Of a stretch of DNA of 64,000 bases, positions 9,748-19,345 are shown piece after piece. Each line of letters opens with the position of its first letter. Position 1 is the first letter of the stretch. The translations under genes and the position numbers were made by a program. Location: positions 54,032 to 118,031 of the forward strand of contig URRQ01000001.1 of the NCBI GenBank assembly GCA_900550235.1, given 5' to 3'. The notes under the pieces are model-generated. The model made no database searches. It was not told the DNA's origin and saw only the letters and a list, made by a program, of their open reading frames with translations. This DNA comes from an uncultured Lachnospiraceae bacterium. Lineage in GTDB: Bacteria > Bacillota > Clostridia > Lachnospirales > Lachnospiraceae.

Positions 9748-9776
9748 CAGGAGGATACCTTATCGGTACCCTCCCG
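9748..9776. terminator. Hairpin between convergent genes, weak terminator candidate
   Basis: An imperfect 9-bp stem (GAGGATACC / GGTACCCTC) with a 4-base loop lies between the kinase stop (9723) and the convergent aminopeptidase stop (9797). Neither side has a strong T run, so function is uncertain. Confidence 0.35.
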
Positions 9777-9796
9777 TCATCTTAAGTGATTCTATT

Positions 9797-11584
9797 TTAC
9801 ACTTCTCTTGTGTATTTCTTTAACCACTCTACTTCTTCTTCATTTAAGTATGGAGAAATCTTCTCGAATACTTCTTTATGGTAGTCATTTAACATCTTTT
9901 TGTCTTCCGCTGACATCACATCTGGATCGATCGCGTCTAAATCAATCGGAACAAATGTAATCGGTTCAAAGTACATGAACTGTCCATATTCATTCTGTAC
10001 CCCTTTGCGGACGATCAATTCATTCTCTGTACGGATTCCGTGAGAACCTGCAATGTAGATTCCCGGTTCATCTGTAATTACCATACCTTCTTCGAAAGGT
10101 GTCGCTTCACTTGCTCTTTGCATCCAGCGAATACCCGTCGGACCTTCGTGAATGTTCAATAAATATCCAACTCCGTGTCCTGTTCCATGGTTAAAGTTTA
10201 AATCCATATCCCAGAATGGTTTTCTCGCAAGCATATCGATATTAGAACCGGTTGCTCCATAAAGGAACTTCGCGTTCATTACGCTTAACATACTCTTCGC
10301 AACTGTTGTAAAGTGAAGCTTTTCAATCTCACTTACTTCACCAAGAGCAAATGTTCTAGTGATATCTGTAGAACCTTCGTAGTAGTTTCCACCTGTATCT
10401 GTTAAGAAAAATGCATTTTCTTTTAATGGAACGTTTGTCTCCGGTGTGGAAGAATAATGCACGATTGCTGCATGTTCACCAAATCCGCAAATTGGCTCAA
10501 AACTTGGCCACAAGAAACCTTCCTGCTCTGCGCGGAAAGCCTCTAACTTATCAGATGCACTCATCTCTGTGATTTCCATCTTGCCTACATTTTCTTTCAC
10601 CCATTTCATGAATTTTGTCATAGCAACACCGTCTTTGATGTGTGCGTTACGAATGTTCTGTAACTCTACTTCATTTTTCATCGCTTTCATCAAAACGCTA
10701 GGGTTACGTTTTTCCACTTTTGCAGCTTCATCAGAAATGTTGTAGTAAAGCGCATAATTCATGCGGTCTGGATCGATCAATAATATATTGTCTTTTCCGT
10801 ATTTTTTCAAGTCTTCATATACATCATTGTATGGATGTAATACGATATGGTTTGCATCAAATTCTGCTCTGATCTCATCATTTAATTTTGTCTCATCTAC
10901 ATAGAGATCTACCTGATCCATGGAAATGATCATGTAGGACAGAAGAAGCGGTGAGTATGCAACATCATTGCCTCTTACATTTAATATCCAGCAAACATCA
11001 TCCAAAGAAGTTACAACGTGTACGTCTGCGCCTTCCGCTTTCATCACTTCACGAATACGTGCAAGTTTTGACGCTGCACTTTCCCCTGTCAATTCCTCTC
11101 CAAGAGCAAATGCTTTCTCTGTCGATAACGCCGGTCTGTCTTCCCACACTTCATCGATCAAATCATATGCATAATTCACACTTCCACCATGTACGGCTGC
11201 AGACTCTGCATATGCTTTTCCTTCATCTACCGCAACAAGGCGTCCATCAAATCCAAGTGTTCCGCCTTCTGGAAGCTTGTCTGCCACAAACTGGTTCACA
11301 GTTGGTACTCCAGGCTCTCCCATTCTATAAAGTTCTACACCGGAACCTGAAAGCTGCTGCTCTGCCTGAAGGAAATATCTTCCATCTGTCCAAAGACCAG
11401 CCTCTGTCTGTGTAATAACAGCAGTTCCCGCAGAACCTGTAAATCCTGTAATAAATGCTCTTGCTTTAAAATGTTCACCAACGTATTCGCTCTGGTGATT
11501 GTCTGCTGATGGAACGATATACATATCAATCTTCTTTTCTTCCATCAATTCACGAAGTTTTGAAATTCTTTCTGTAACTTTCAT
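9797..11584 (-). CDS. M24 aminopeptidase P family protein (Xaa-Pro aminopeptidase)
   Basis: A 595-residue enzyme expected to release N-terminal residues that precede proline. It has the three-domain layout of long aminopeptidase P: two creatinase-like N-terminal domains (1-300) and a pita-bread catalytic domain (310-540). Metal ligands are visible in DTGGNYYEGSTDITR, HGTGHGVGYLLNIHEGP and DEPGIY, with a later Glu in ENELIV. The open frame runs 17 codons further up. ATG 11584 is chosen because GGAGGG lies six bases ahead and family members begin at this point. No signal peptide, so cytoplasmic. It follows the cobalamin operon after 88 bases, with its own candidate promoter. Confidence 0.94.
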   Translation of the reverse strand: MKVTERISKLRELMEEKKIDMYIVPSADNHQSEYVGEHFKARAFITGFTGSAGTAVITQTEAGLWTDGRYFLQAEQQLSGSGVELYRMGEPGVPTVNQFVADKLPEGGTLGFDGRLVAVDEGKAYAESAAVHGGSVNYAYDLIDEVWEDRPALSTEKAFALGEELTGESAASKLARIREVMKAEGADVHVVTSLDDVCWILNVRGNDVAYSPLLLSYMIISMDQVDLYVDETKLNDEIRAEFDANHIVLHPYNDVYEDLKKYGKDNILLIDPDRMNYALYYNISDEAAKVEKRNPSVLMKAMKNEVELQNIRNAHIKDGVAMTKFMKWVKENVGKMEITEMSASDKLEAFRAEQEGFLWPSFEPICGFGEHAAIVHYSSTPETNVPLKENAFFLTDTGGNYYEGSTDITRTFALGEVSEIEKLHFTTVAKSMLSVMNAKFLYGATGSNIDMLARKPFWDMDLNFNHGTGHGVGYLLNIHEGPTGIRWMQRASEATPFEEGMVITDEPGIYIAGSHGIRTENELIVRKGVQNEYGQFMYFEPITFVPIDLDAIDPDVMSAEDKKMLNDYHKEVFEKISPYLNEEEVEWLKKYTREV

Positions 11585-11621
11585 GATTTTCCCTCCTAGT
11601 CTTGAAAAGCATGTTTTTAAC

Positions 11622-11649
11622 ATTGTAAAAATCATCTACTTTTTCACAA
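11622..11649 (-). promoter_or_regulatory. Candidate promoter for the aminopeptidase P gene
   Basis: TTGTGA (11644-11649), a 16-base spacer and TACAAT (11622-11627) on the minus strand, 37 bases before the chosen ATG. I see no clear terminator between this and cbiA, so read-through from the cobalamin operon is also possible. Confidence 0.45.
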
Positions 11650-11672
11650 AGATATCGTATCATATTTTTCTT

Positions 11673-13052
11673 TTACTTACAATGAATTCTTCTTCTATAT
11701 TCTTTCGCTTTTTGTACCAGTTTTTTCACAAATTCTGGATTCGATGGGTAATACAAATGAGGAAAACCTAAAAAGTAATGTTCCCCAGATTTTATGCATT
11801 CATAACCCCTTCCTGTAGACGGTTTCCTGGCAATGCATGCTGTCCCCGAATCCGTGCTATCGAAATAATGAAATTCATGTCCTTTTATCACTCCGTTCTT
11901 GGATAAAAAGTATGGCGCCTTTTCTTGTAATTCAATATAACCAAATCGAACTATTTTTTCTGTATCATAGACCCCTCCTTCTACAATCCCAACCATTGGA
12001 TATTTTATACCGTCTTTTCCCTGGATCCATTCATGCAAATACATGAAGCCTCCACATTCTGCAACAAAAGGCATGCGATTTGCAAATGCCTCTTGTATGG
12101 ATTTTTTCATAGATTTATTCTCACTTAATTCTTGCAAATATAATTCCGGATATCCGCCGCCAAACAGAATACCATCACACTTATTCGGTAATTCTTTATC
12201 ATGTAACGGGGAAAAATATTGAAGTTTTGCTCCGTACTCTTTGAATAAGTTTAAGTTTTCTTTGTAATAGAAACAAAAAGCCTCATCCTTTGCCACAGCT
12301 AATATTGGAGCGTTCTCAGTCTGAAATCGTTCTATTTTTGTAGGGAACTGTATATCCCACTCTTCTGCTTCTTCTGCAATTCTTTTCAAAGCTTTTACAG
12401 AAACTGTCTCATTGATTCGAGATGCAATTTCTTTCATCTGATTTTGTATATCAGGAATCTCTTTGGGCAAAATCAATCCTAAATGACGACTTTTGAAGCT
12501 TCCTTTTTTATCTTCCGGAACATAGCCAAGAACTTCAATTCCAAGTTCTTTTTCTATGATTGGTTTTAATACTGAAAAATAATGTTTTGACATTTTATTC
12601 AAAATTACTCCTCGTATCAAATGTTCCGTATCGTAAGATAGGAATCCGGAAATCAACGGAAGCAACGACTGTCCCATTCCTTTTGCGTCTATCACAAGAA
12701 CAATCGGTGTTTTTGTAATTTTCGCAAGATGATACGACGAACCTTCTTCACGTACTCCTCCAAGACCATCAAAAAGCCCCATTACTCCTTCCATAATGAT
12801 CAAATCATTTTCTTTTCGATTCTTCAAAAGTAATGCTCTCGTATTATATTCTCCCGAAAAAAAAGTATCTAAATTTTGAGATGGAATACCAAGTACTGTC
12901 TCATGAAACATGGGATCGATATAATCCGGCCCACATTTACATGCAAAAACCGGTTCCTTCTGGTCTTTTAATATTTGTAAAAGTGCACATGTAATCGTCG
13001 TTTTCCCACTACCGCTCTTTGGTGCAGCAAGCATCACTCTTCTTATCTTCAT
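11673..13052 (-). CDS. cbiA: Cobyrinate a,c-diamide synthase CbiA
   Basis: A 459-residue amidotransferase that uses ATP and glutamine to amidate the a and c side chains of cob(II)yrinate. The N-terminal ATPase has the P-loop-like APKSGSGKTT (residues 10-19) and VMGLFDG. The C-terminal class-I glutaminase domain (from about 245) has GGGYPELY, the nucleophile Cys in AECGGFMYL, and a late GHEFHYF histidine. Length is typical. It is the last gene of the cobalamin operon, four bases after the CbiJ-CbiE-CbiT gene. CbiA and CbiP (493 residues) are told apart by length and by GLFDG, which CbiP lacks. Confidence 0.95.
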   Translation of the reverse strand: MKIRRVMLAAPKSGSGKTTITCALLQILKDQKEPVFACKCGPDYIDPMFHETVLGIPSQNLDTFFSGEYNTRALLLKNRKENDLIIMEGVMGLFDGLGGVREEGSSYHLAKITKTPIVLVIDAKGMGQSLLPLISGFLSYDTEHLIRGVILNKMSKHYFSVLKPIIEKELGIEVLGYVPEDKKGSFKSRHLGLILPKEIPDIQNQMKEIASRINETVSVKALKRIAEEAEEWDIQFPTKIERFQTENAPILAVAKDEAFCFYYKENLNLFKEYGAKLQYFSPLHDKELPNKCDGILFGGGYPELYLQELSENKSMKKSIQEAFANRMPFVAECGGFMYLHEWIQGKDGIKYPMVGIVEGGVYDTEKIVRFGYIELQEKAPYFLSKNGVIKGHEFHYFDSTDSGTACIARKPSTGRGYECIKSGEHYFLGFPHLYYPSNPEFVKKLVQKAKEYRRRIHCK

Positions 13053-13055
13053 TTT

Positions 13056-15083
13056 CTATTTCCTTCCTGCAAACTGAAACGCATAAATCCAAATCGGATT
13101 TTCTGCCTGCATCAAATGATACGCGCCTAATTTCTTCCCTCGACTGACTTGAAGCTGTACAAGCTCAGCCTTTTTTATCGGAAAACAGTTAGAGATTTCT
13201 TGCATTTTGCAAAATGTTTCAACGGTAACTGCAGTCATGACCACCTGCATCTCTTCATTATTTTCGTAAAGCTTCTGCAAAATATTCCGCAGTCTTCCAC
13301 CGCTTCCTCCTATAAATGCATGTGTCATTTTTCCCAAGTTCTGTAATACTTCGCTTGCTTCACCTTCCAAAATGTCTAAATTCTCTATTTGAAACTTCTC
13401 TTTATTTTTCTTGCTTAATTCAACTGCTTCTTTTTCCTTTTCAATTCCATAAACATGTATCGAGTCTGAAAGTCTTGCAATTTCCACAGCAATCGAACCG
13501 CTTCCACATCCAATGTCAGCCACAACCGCACCTTCATATAACTGCATTTTACTAATGACAGCTTCTCGAATTTCTTCTTTCGTCATTGGCACATTTTCAC
13601 GATAAAACATCGCATCGGAAAGTCCATGCGTAACCGATTTCAATTCTTTTTGCGGATTATAGACAAAACAAAGATACAATCCCTCTTTTTCACGTTGCTC
13701 ACATTGCTTTGCAGACAACACACAAATCTCTTCTTCCGAATAAGAAAGCTGATATCCTATTATAACTTTACAATGCTCCAACCGGTTCTCCTGTAATAGT
13801 TTTCCTAACTTTTGCACATCTTGAACTCCGGATACGAGTAAAAATATCTTTTCATTTGTTCGTATTTTTTCGATAAGATGATATTCTTTTTTCCCGTGGA
13901 TACTTACTATTTTTGCATCTTGATAGTTCACACCGATGCGAGACGCCAAATAAGAAACCGAAGATATTCCCGGGATGAGTTCCAATGTCGCCTCTATTTG
14001 CTTTTCTTCCATCGCCTTTTGTAGCTCACTATATAAATGTGAAGCTCCGCTATAAAAACCTGTATCTCCGGAGAACAAAATTGTCACCTGCATTTCTTCT
14101 AAGATTTCATTCTGTAACTCCTTTAAATATGGTATAATCTCAGGTGCACGATAATAAGGTTTTTTTTCAATTCTCGGAGAATATGGCGCAATCATCCTCT
14201 CTGCACCAAGCAAAATTTCTGCTTCCCGAATTCGCCGTTCTCCTTTTTGGGTTAAAAAAGCCGGATTCCCGACTCCAATTCCAACAAGAGATATCGAAAA
14301 ACGTCCTTTTTTTAAAATCGAAGTATTGCATATCTGCTCCAATGCACTGCATACTTCCACAAAAGACATCCCCGGAACGCTTGCTTCGTGCCCGATCACA
14401 AAACACGAAATTCCAGCTCGCTTTGCCGCCATGATTTTTTGTGGATATCCTCCTACACTCCCACTTACTTTTGTAACCAAATGCTGAATTTGAAACTGAT
14501 GAATCAACGCCTCATTTAATTCTTCTGTAAAAGGTCCTTGCATGGCAATAATTTGTTTTCCACTTAATCCACACTCCGCGCAAATTGAAAGACTTTCCAT
14601 TCCCGGAAGCACTCTTACAAACAACCGATGCTTCAATGATTCCTCCTTACAATAAAGAGAAAGTTCCTTACTTCCTGTTGTAAGAAGAATATTCCCCTCC
14701 GTATTGTGAAGTGCTTCTGCACATTCCTTTTGAGAGGAAAAATAATGTATTTCCCCCTCTTCTTGTATTGTTTTAATCGTTCTTTGAAGTCGAAAATATG
14801 GTATTTCCAGTCCACAGATTGCTTCCCGTATATGTTCTGTCACAACATCTGCATAAGGATGGGTTGCATCTACGACTGCTGCAAACATACCACTCTCCAT
14901 CCATATCTTCATTTCTTCTTTAGACATCCGTCCCTGTTTCACCGTCATAAACGGATTTTCTTTTAAAACTATTTCGCCATATTCTGTTGCCACACAGACG
15001 GTATGTGGTATTTGTGCTTCTCCTAGTAGTTCTGCTAATTTTCTACCTTCCGTTGTCCCTGCAAATATGAGAATTGACTTCAA
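13056..15083 (-). CDS. Three-way fusion: cobalt-precorrin-6A reductase (CbiJ) / precorrin C5-methyltransferase (CbiE) / C15-methyltransferase-decarboxylase (CbiT)
   Basis: A protein of about 675 residues carrying three consecutive corrin-ring steps. Residues about 1-250 are CbiJ/CobK (FAGTTEGRKLAE, then VVDATHPYA and MQGPF). Residues about 262-470 are a CbiE tetrapyrrole methylase (VGIGVGNPAFLT, then GDTGFYSGA). Residues about 485-675 are CbiT, a Rossmann methyltransferase with ADIGCGSGSIAVE. CbiE-CbiT fusions (CobL) are well known, and the added CbiJ is less common. Start choice: ATG 15116 has no ribosome site, whereas TTG 15081-15083 has GGGGG seven bases upstream and falls right before the CbiJ core. 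It overlaps the cbiH stop by 41 bases. Confidence 0.92.
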   Translation of the reverse strand: MKSILIFAGTTEGRKLAELLGEAQIPHTVCVATEYGEIVLKENPFMTVKQGRMSKEEMKIWMESGMFAAVVDATHPYADVVTEHIREAICGLEIPYFRLQRTIKTIQEEGEIHYFSSQKECAEALHNTEGNILLTTGSKELSLYCKEESLKHRLFVRVLPGMESLSICAECGLSGKQIIAMQGPFTEELNEALIHQFQIQHLVTKVSGSVGGYPQKIMAAKRAGISCFVIGHEASVPGMSFVEVCSALEQICNTSILKKGRFSISLVGIGVGNPAFLTQKGERRIREAEILLGAERMIAPYSPRIEKKPYYRAPEIIPYLKELQNEILEEMQVTILFSGDTGFYSGASHLYSELQKAMEEKQIEATLELIPGISSVSYLASRIGVNYQDAKIVSIHGKKEYHLIEKIRTNEKIFLLVSGVQDVQKLGKLLQENRLEHCKVIIGYQLSYSEEEICVLSAKQCEQREKEGLYLCFVYNPQKELKSVTHGLSDAMFYRENVPMTKEEIREAVISKMQLYEGAVVADIGCGSGSIAVEIARLSDSIHVYGIEKEKEAVELSKKNKEKFQIENLDILEGEASEVLQNLGKMTHAFIGGSGGRLRNILQKLYENNEEMQVVMTAVTVETFCKMQEISNCFPIKKAELVQLQVSRGKKLGAYHLMQAENPIWIYAFQFAGRK

Positions 15084-15810
15084 TTTGATACCCCCGTTTT
15101 GTAATAAGCTTTCCATTTATGAGTTCACTGCCGGAATTTCCGACAAATACTGTTGTAAACATATTCACTTTTTTATCTCGCAATTCTTGCAATGTACAAG
15201 TTGCCAGCCTTGTCCCTTCTCGCCCAATATTTTCCACATAGCCGCACGGTCTTGTATTTTCTATAACCTGCATTAAAATATCACAAGCTTTTTGCAAATA
15301 GTCCGCTCTTTTTCGACTGGACGGATTGTATATCGCAATGGCAAAATCAGCATGGGCCGCAGCCAGCAACCTTTGTTCTATTTTTTCCCAAGGCGTCAAA
15401 AGATCACTCAAACTAATGACACAATAATCATGATTTAACGGAGCTCCCAATAGTGCAGCCCCACTATTTGCCGCAGTAATCCCCGGAATGACGATAATTT
15501 CCATTTCTTTATATTCTTTTCCTATTTCATACATCAAAGATGCCAAACCATAGACACCTGCATCCCCACTGCATATCAGCGCAGTACTGTATCCTTTTTG
15601 CGCCTCCTCAAATGCCAGCCTACACCTTTCTTCTTCCTTCTTCATCGGTGTGGAAAGCATTCTTTTCCCTTGGAATCGTTCTCCAAGCAGTTCCAGATAT
15701 ACCGGATATCCGACAATAACATCCGCATGCTCTAAAACATTGAGTGCTTCCCCTGTCATCATGCTCTCCTCACCCGGTCCCATTCCAACAACATATATTT
15801 TATTCTTCAT
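15043..15810 (-). CDS. cbiH: Cobalt-precorrin-3 C17-methyltransferase CbiH
   Basis: A 255-residue SAM-dependent tetrapyrrole methylase that methylates C17 and drives ring contraction in the anaerobic pathway. Visible family motifs are VVGMGPGEES at the N-terminus, ICSGDAGVYGLASLMYE near residue 85, and IPGITAANSGAALLGAPLNHDYCVISLSD near 115-140. The last of these is characteristic of CobJ/CbiH. The frame extends ten codons upstream, but ATG 15810 has GGAGG ten bases ahead and aligns with the family. It overlaps the end of cbiG by 11 bases. Confidence 0.95.
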   Translation of the reverse strand: MKNKIYVVGMGPGEESMMTGEALNVLEHADVIVGYPVYLELLGERFQGKRMLSTPMKKEEERCRLAFEEAQKGYSTALICSGDAGVYGLASLMYEIGKEYKEMEIIVIPGITAANSGAALLGAPLNHDYCVISLSDLLTPWEKIEQRLLAAAHADFAIAIYNPSSRKRADYLQKACDILMQVIENTRPCGYVENIGREGTRLATCTLQELRDKKVNMFTTVFVGNSGSELINGKLITKRGYQIEVNSHICRDNGR

Positions 15811-16867
15811 CCCATGTGATCCTCCATTCTTTTTTTGCAATCGCTCCGGTCATTCCTTGCTTCACTTTTTTCCGACATAGCAAGCTTCCTTTTCCATCGC
15901 ACGCTTTCATCGCAGAGCGTTCGCAAACACTATCTACTCCTATGATTTCTTTTACAAACTGAGAACCGGTAAACACTCCTTCCACTTCTTCTAATTCTTT
16001 TGCAGTATATGTATGAAATGGAATCCGCTCTTCTTTGGATAATAGAAGCAGACCTTCTTCCTCTCGTTTTCGATCTACCGACACAAGCATTCCTACCTGT
16101 TCTTTTCTAATTCCTTGCTCTTGCAGCATTTCGTAAAAAAAAGTACGTAATTCTTTCAACGTTTTTCCCTTTCGACATCCGATTCCAAACACATACGGTT
16201 TGGCACGTAGCGTAAGTGACGTATTATATTGTCGCATGGATTCTGTAATCACTACATCTACAAATCCTTGAGGCGGATAGGAAACCAGTTTTACCTCTTT
16301 GGGGAAATTCGCATCCTGACACACTCTATTTTTCTCTACTGAGATTTGTACCTCTTCTCCTGCAAGAATTTTAGAAGATATTTTTGCAATCCCCTCTTTT
16401 TCTTGTATCATGAGATGATTTTTTTTCGCAAACATATCAATGGAAAATTTATGCTGCAAATCCGTAGCTGTTGTAATAACTGCTTGTGCTCCAAGCGTTC
16501 CTGCTATTTCTTTTGCAAGTGCATTCGCTCCTCCCACATGTCCTGACAAAATCGGAATCACAAATTGTCCTCTTTCGTCGATTACAAGAACCGGACTATC
16601 CACCAATTTATTCTTGACAGAAGGCGCAATCGCCCGAATTGCAATTCCGCATGCTCCAATAAAAATCAACCCATTCTTCTCCTTCATTGCAGCAGCTGTC
16701 CACGCTTCCAGAGATTCTTCTACGTAGCCTTGTCCATCTGACAATCTCTCACTTTTACAATAGGAACATTTTGTAAAAATGGAAATTGACCATTCCTGCA
16801 TATGATTTTGAATGATTTTAGATAATTTCCACCCATTTTTTGTGAAACTGATCATTCGAAGTTTCAT
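15800..16867 (-). CDS. cbiG: Cobalt-precorrin-5A hydrolase CbiG
   Basis: A 355-residue protein that opens the delta-lactone of cobalt-precorrin-5A and releases acetaldehyde. The N-terminal part has GLIFIGACGIAIRAIAP and an HVGGANALA segment. The C-terminal CbiG domain has FGIGCRKGKTL, SVDRKREE and FVKEIIGVDSVCERSAM. The start ATG overlaps the cbiF stop in an ATGA, showing translational coupling. In some bacteria CbiG is fused to CbiH; here the two remain separate but overlapping genes. Confidence 0.95.
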   Translation of the reverse strand: MKLRMISFTKNGWKLSKIIQNHMQEWSISIFTKCSYCKSERLSDGQGYVEESLEAWTAAAMKEKNGLIFIGACGIAIRAIAPSVKNKLVDSPVLVIDERGQFVIPILSGHVGGANALAKEIAGTLGAQAVITTATDLQHKFSIDMFAKKNHLMIQEKEGIAKISSKILAGEEVQISVEKNRVCQDANFPKEVKLVSYPPQGFVDVVITESMRQYNTSLTLRAKPYVFGIGCRKGKTLKELRTFFYEMLQEQGIRKEQVGMLVSVDRKREEEGLLLLSKEERIPFHTYTAKELEEVEGVFTGSQFVKEIIGVDSVCERSAMKACDGKGSLLCRKKVKQGMTGAIAKKEWRITWDEE

Positions 16868-17628
16868 AGACTTTCCTTCGCCTTTCGAAATTCTGTTGAA
16901 AAATCCGCCGCATAAAGTCTTGATTTTTCATACGATGTATGTGTGATCACCTCTCCAACGATCACAAGCGCCGTTTTTGTAATCCCATGCTCTTTTGCCG
17001 TATTCGCCAATGTAGCAATCGTACAAATATACGCTTCTTCTTCCGGCCATGTTGCTTTGTACACCAATGCTGCAGGAGTATGCTCTTTATATCCGCCCCG
17101 AATCAATCGATTTGCCAACTCTTCCAACATTCCGGTACTTAAATAAATTGCCATCGAAGATTGATGGGCAGCAAAGCTTTCGATACTTTCCTTTTCCGGA
17201 ACCTTCGTCCTTCCTTCCATTCTCGTAATAATCAAAGATTGTGAAATCTCAGGTAAGGTATATTCCAAATTCAACGAAGCTGCCGCTCCAAAACACGCAC
17301 TCACGCCCGGACAACTTTCATAAGGAATCCCCAAGCATTCCAGCTCATCCATCTGTTCTCGTACTGCACCATAAATACTTGGTTCTCCTGTGTGAAGACG
17401 CACAGTCATTAATTCTTGTTGCTCTGCATTTTTCATAATCTCTATCACTTCTTCCAACGTAAGCTGTGCACTATTGTAAAATGTACAGTTTTCTTTTGCA
17501 TACTTTAAAAGTTCTGGGTTCACAAGCGACCCTGCATAAATGATTACATCCGCTTTTTCTAACAGCCGCATCCCACGTATGGTAATCAAGTCTACGGCTC
17601 CTGTTCCTGCTCCAACAAAGTAAACCAT
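16864..17628 (-). CDS. cbiF: Cobalt-precorrin-4 C11-methyltransferase CbiF
   Basis: A 254-residue SAM-dependent methylase acting on C11 of cobalt-precorrin-4. Motifs: YFVGAGTGAVDLITIRG at the start, IIYAGSLVNPELL near residue 35, TVRLHTGEPSIYGAVREQMDEL near 75, and PGVSACFGAAASLNLEYTLPE near 105. These are diagnostic of CobM/CbiF. It starts at ATG 17628 with GGAGG upstream, overlapping the end of cbiD by 37 bases. Confidence 0.96.
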   Translation of the reverse strand: MVYFVGAGTGAVDLITIRGMRLLEKADVIIYAGSLVNPELLKYAKENCTFYNSAQLTLEEVIEIMKNAEQQELMTVRLHTGEPSIYGAVREQMDELECLGIPYESCPGVSACFGAAASLNLEYTLPEISQSLIITRMEGRTKVPEKESIESFAAHQSSMAIYLSTGMLEELANRLIRGGYKEHTPAALVYKATWPEEEAYICTIATLANTAKEHGITKTALVIVGEVITHTSYEKSRLYAADFSTEFRKAKESL

Positions 17629-18704
17629 TGTTCTGCCTCCTTACTTTTCGCTAATTCACCAAGTTCATTTGTATAAATAATACAATCTATCTTCAGTTTC
17701 CCTTCTGCACGTTTTCCCATATAGTAACAAATTTTTTCTACAACCTGTTGCATCACATTTCTAAATCGAGAACTTCTTTTTAAAACCTGCAACGCTTCCT
17801 CTGTTGTGACACACGCAAGCATCTCCCGTAGAATCTCGTCCTCTACATTTTCTCTTAACGCACATGCTGCAAGAATCTCCATTCGTGCATCTGCCTCTTT
17901 GGAATGTGTATTCATGATCCCACCGGCAACTTTTACCAATTTCCCGACATGTCCAACCATCAGTAATTTTCGAAACCCTAATTCCACAGCCATATCAATT
18001 GTTACTCCGATATAATTGCTGCATTTTATGCTTCGCTCCAAATCATACCCATATGCTTTTTTCATGAAATCCATTCCATAATTTCCCGGTGAAACGATAA
18101 CCGAAGTCTCTCCTCTGGCCCGATGCTGCCTAAGTTCCACACGAATTGTGTCAATAATCGCCTGACTGCTCATCGGTTCAACAATTCCACTTGTCCCCAA
18201 GATAGAAATCCCACCTTCAATACCAAGTCTTGGATTGAATGTTTGCTTTGCCAACATTTCTCCCTGTGGTACAGAAATGATTACTTGAATTCCTTTTGTA
18301 TAATCCATCAAATTACACACTTCCATCACTTCTTTTCGAATCATTTCTCTTGGAATTCGATTGATTGCAGCATTCCCAACCGGCTGATCCAAACCGGGCT
18401 TTGTCACTCTCCCAACTCCTTCTCCACCATCAATCCACATAACAGTGCCTTCCGTCTCCAAAAGAGAGACTTCTGCATAGATGAGCGCTCCCGTTGTAAT
18501 ATCCGGATCATCTCCTCCATCTTTTTGAACTGCACACCGACAACTTGTTTCTGTTCGATGCATATCTAATATATCTGCCGTATATGGAATTCCTTTTGGT
18601 GTTATAATTGTTATTTTTTCTTTCACTTTCCCGGAAAGTAGCATAAATGTTGCTGCTTTTGCCGCAGCCGCCGCACAACTTCCTGTCGTATAGCCAAATC
18701 TCAT
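17592..18704 (-). CDS. cbiD: Cobalt-precorrin-5B C1-methyltransferase CbiD
   Basis: A 370-residue CbiD, which methylates C1 in the anaerobic route and has no counterpart in the aerobic route, so it fixes the pathway type. Motifs: RFGYTTGSCAAAAAKAA at the N-terminus, GGEGVGRVTKPGLDQPVGNAAIN near 93-115, GTSGIVEPMSSQA, and VSPGNYGMDF. The length is typical. It lies 11 bases after cbiC with AGGAGAG ahead of its ATG. Confidence 0.97.
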   Translation of the reverse strand: MRFGYTTGSCAAAAAKAATFMLLSGKVKEKITIITPKGIPYTADILDMHRTETSCRCAVQKDGGDDPDITTGALIYAEVSLLETEGTVMWIDGGEGVGRVTKPGLDQPVGNAAINRIPREMIRKEVMEVCNLMDYTKGIQVIISVPQGEMLAKQTFNPRLGIEGGISILGTSGIVEPMSSQAIIDTIRVELRQHRARGETSVIVSPGNYGMDFMKKAYGYDLERSIKCSNYIGVTIDMAVELGFRKLLMVGHVGKLVKVAGGIMNTHSKEADARMEILAACALRENVEDEILREMLACVTTEEALQVLKRSSRFRNVMQQVVEKICYYMGKRAEGKLKIDCIIYTNELGELAKSKEAEQWFTLLEQEQEP

Positions 18705-18715
18705 TCGCCTCTCTC

Positions 18716-19345
18716 CTATCTTGTCAATTCATATAGAAGTGCATTGCAAATCGCCGCTGCAATATTACTTCCACCCTTTCTTCCTTTGTTCACAATATAA
18801 GGTATTCCATCCTGCATAATAATTTCTTTTGCAATTTCTACATTCACGAAACCTACCGGCACTCCAATTACAAAAGCAGGTTTCCAATCGGTTGTCTGTA
18901 TCATCTCATCCAATTGAAGAAGTGCAGTTGGCGCATTTCCAATTGCAAAAATCACCGGCTTTTGAATCCGGGCTGCTTTCTCCATACTAACCACAGCTCT
19001 TGTGGTTTCTCTTTTTTTTGCAAGCTCTGCCACATCCGGATCTGCCATAAAGCAATGCACACTTCCGCCCAAACTTGCTAGTGCACGCTTATTAATTCCG
19101 GATAACCCCATATTGGTATCCGTCACAATATCAGCACCATGTTTTAATAATTCTTTCGCAATCTTTACCGCATGTTCTGAAAAACATAAGGTATCTACAT
19201 AATCAAAATCTGCACTCGTGTGAATGACACGCTTCACGACCATCTCTTGTTCCTTCGGGATCCAAATTCCTCGTTCATCTAGCTCCTCTGTAATAATCGC
19301 AAAGCTTCTTGCTTCAATTTCATCCGGTTTTAATTGTTCTATCAT
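18716..19345 (-). CDS. cbiC: Cobalt-precorrin-8 methylmutase CbiC
   Basis: A 209-residue isomerase that moves the C11 methyl to C12 to give cobyrinate. Motifs: the N-terminal EIEARSFAIITEEL, VIHTSADFDY with the catalytic His, IVTDTNMGLSGINK, NAPTALLQL and GVPVGFVNVE. The open frame reaches 37 codons further, into cobD. The chosen ATG 19345 overlaps the cobD stop in an ATGA and gives the normal family length (about 210). Identification is firm. Confidence 0.96.
   Translation of the reverse strand: MIEQLKPDEIEARSFAIITEELDERGIWIPKEQEMVVKRVIHTSADFDYVDTLCFSEHAVKIAKELLKHGADIVTDTNMGLSGINKRALASLGGSVHCFMADPDVAELAKKRETTRAVVSMEKAARIQKPVIFAIGNAPTALLQLDEMIQTTDWKPAFVIGVPVGFVNVEIAKEIIMQDGIPYIVNKGRKGGSNIAAAICNALLYELTR

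Noticed and set aside
16943..17146. Short plus-strand frames across the cbi genes
   Set aside because: They lie antisense to conserved enzymes and show no ribosome site or family match.
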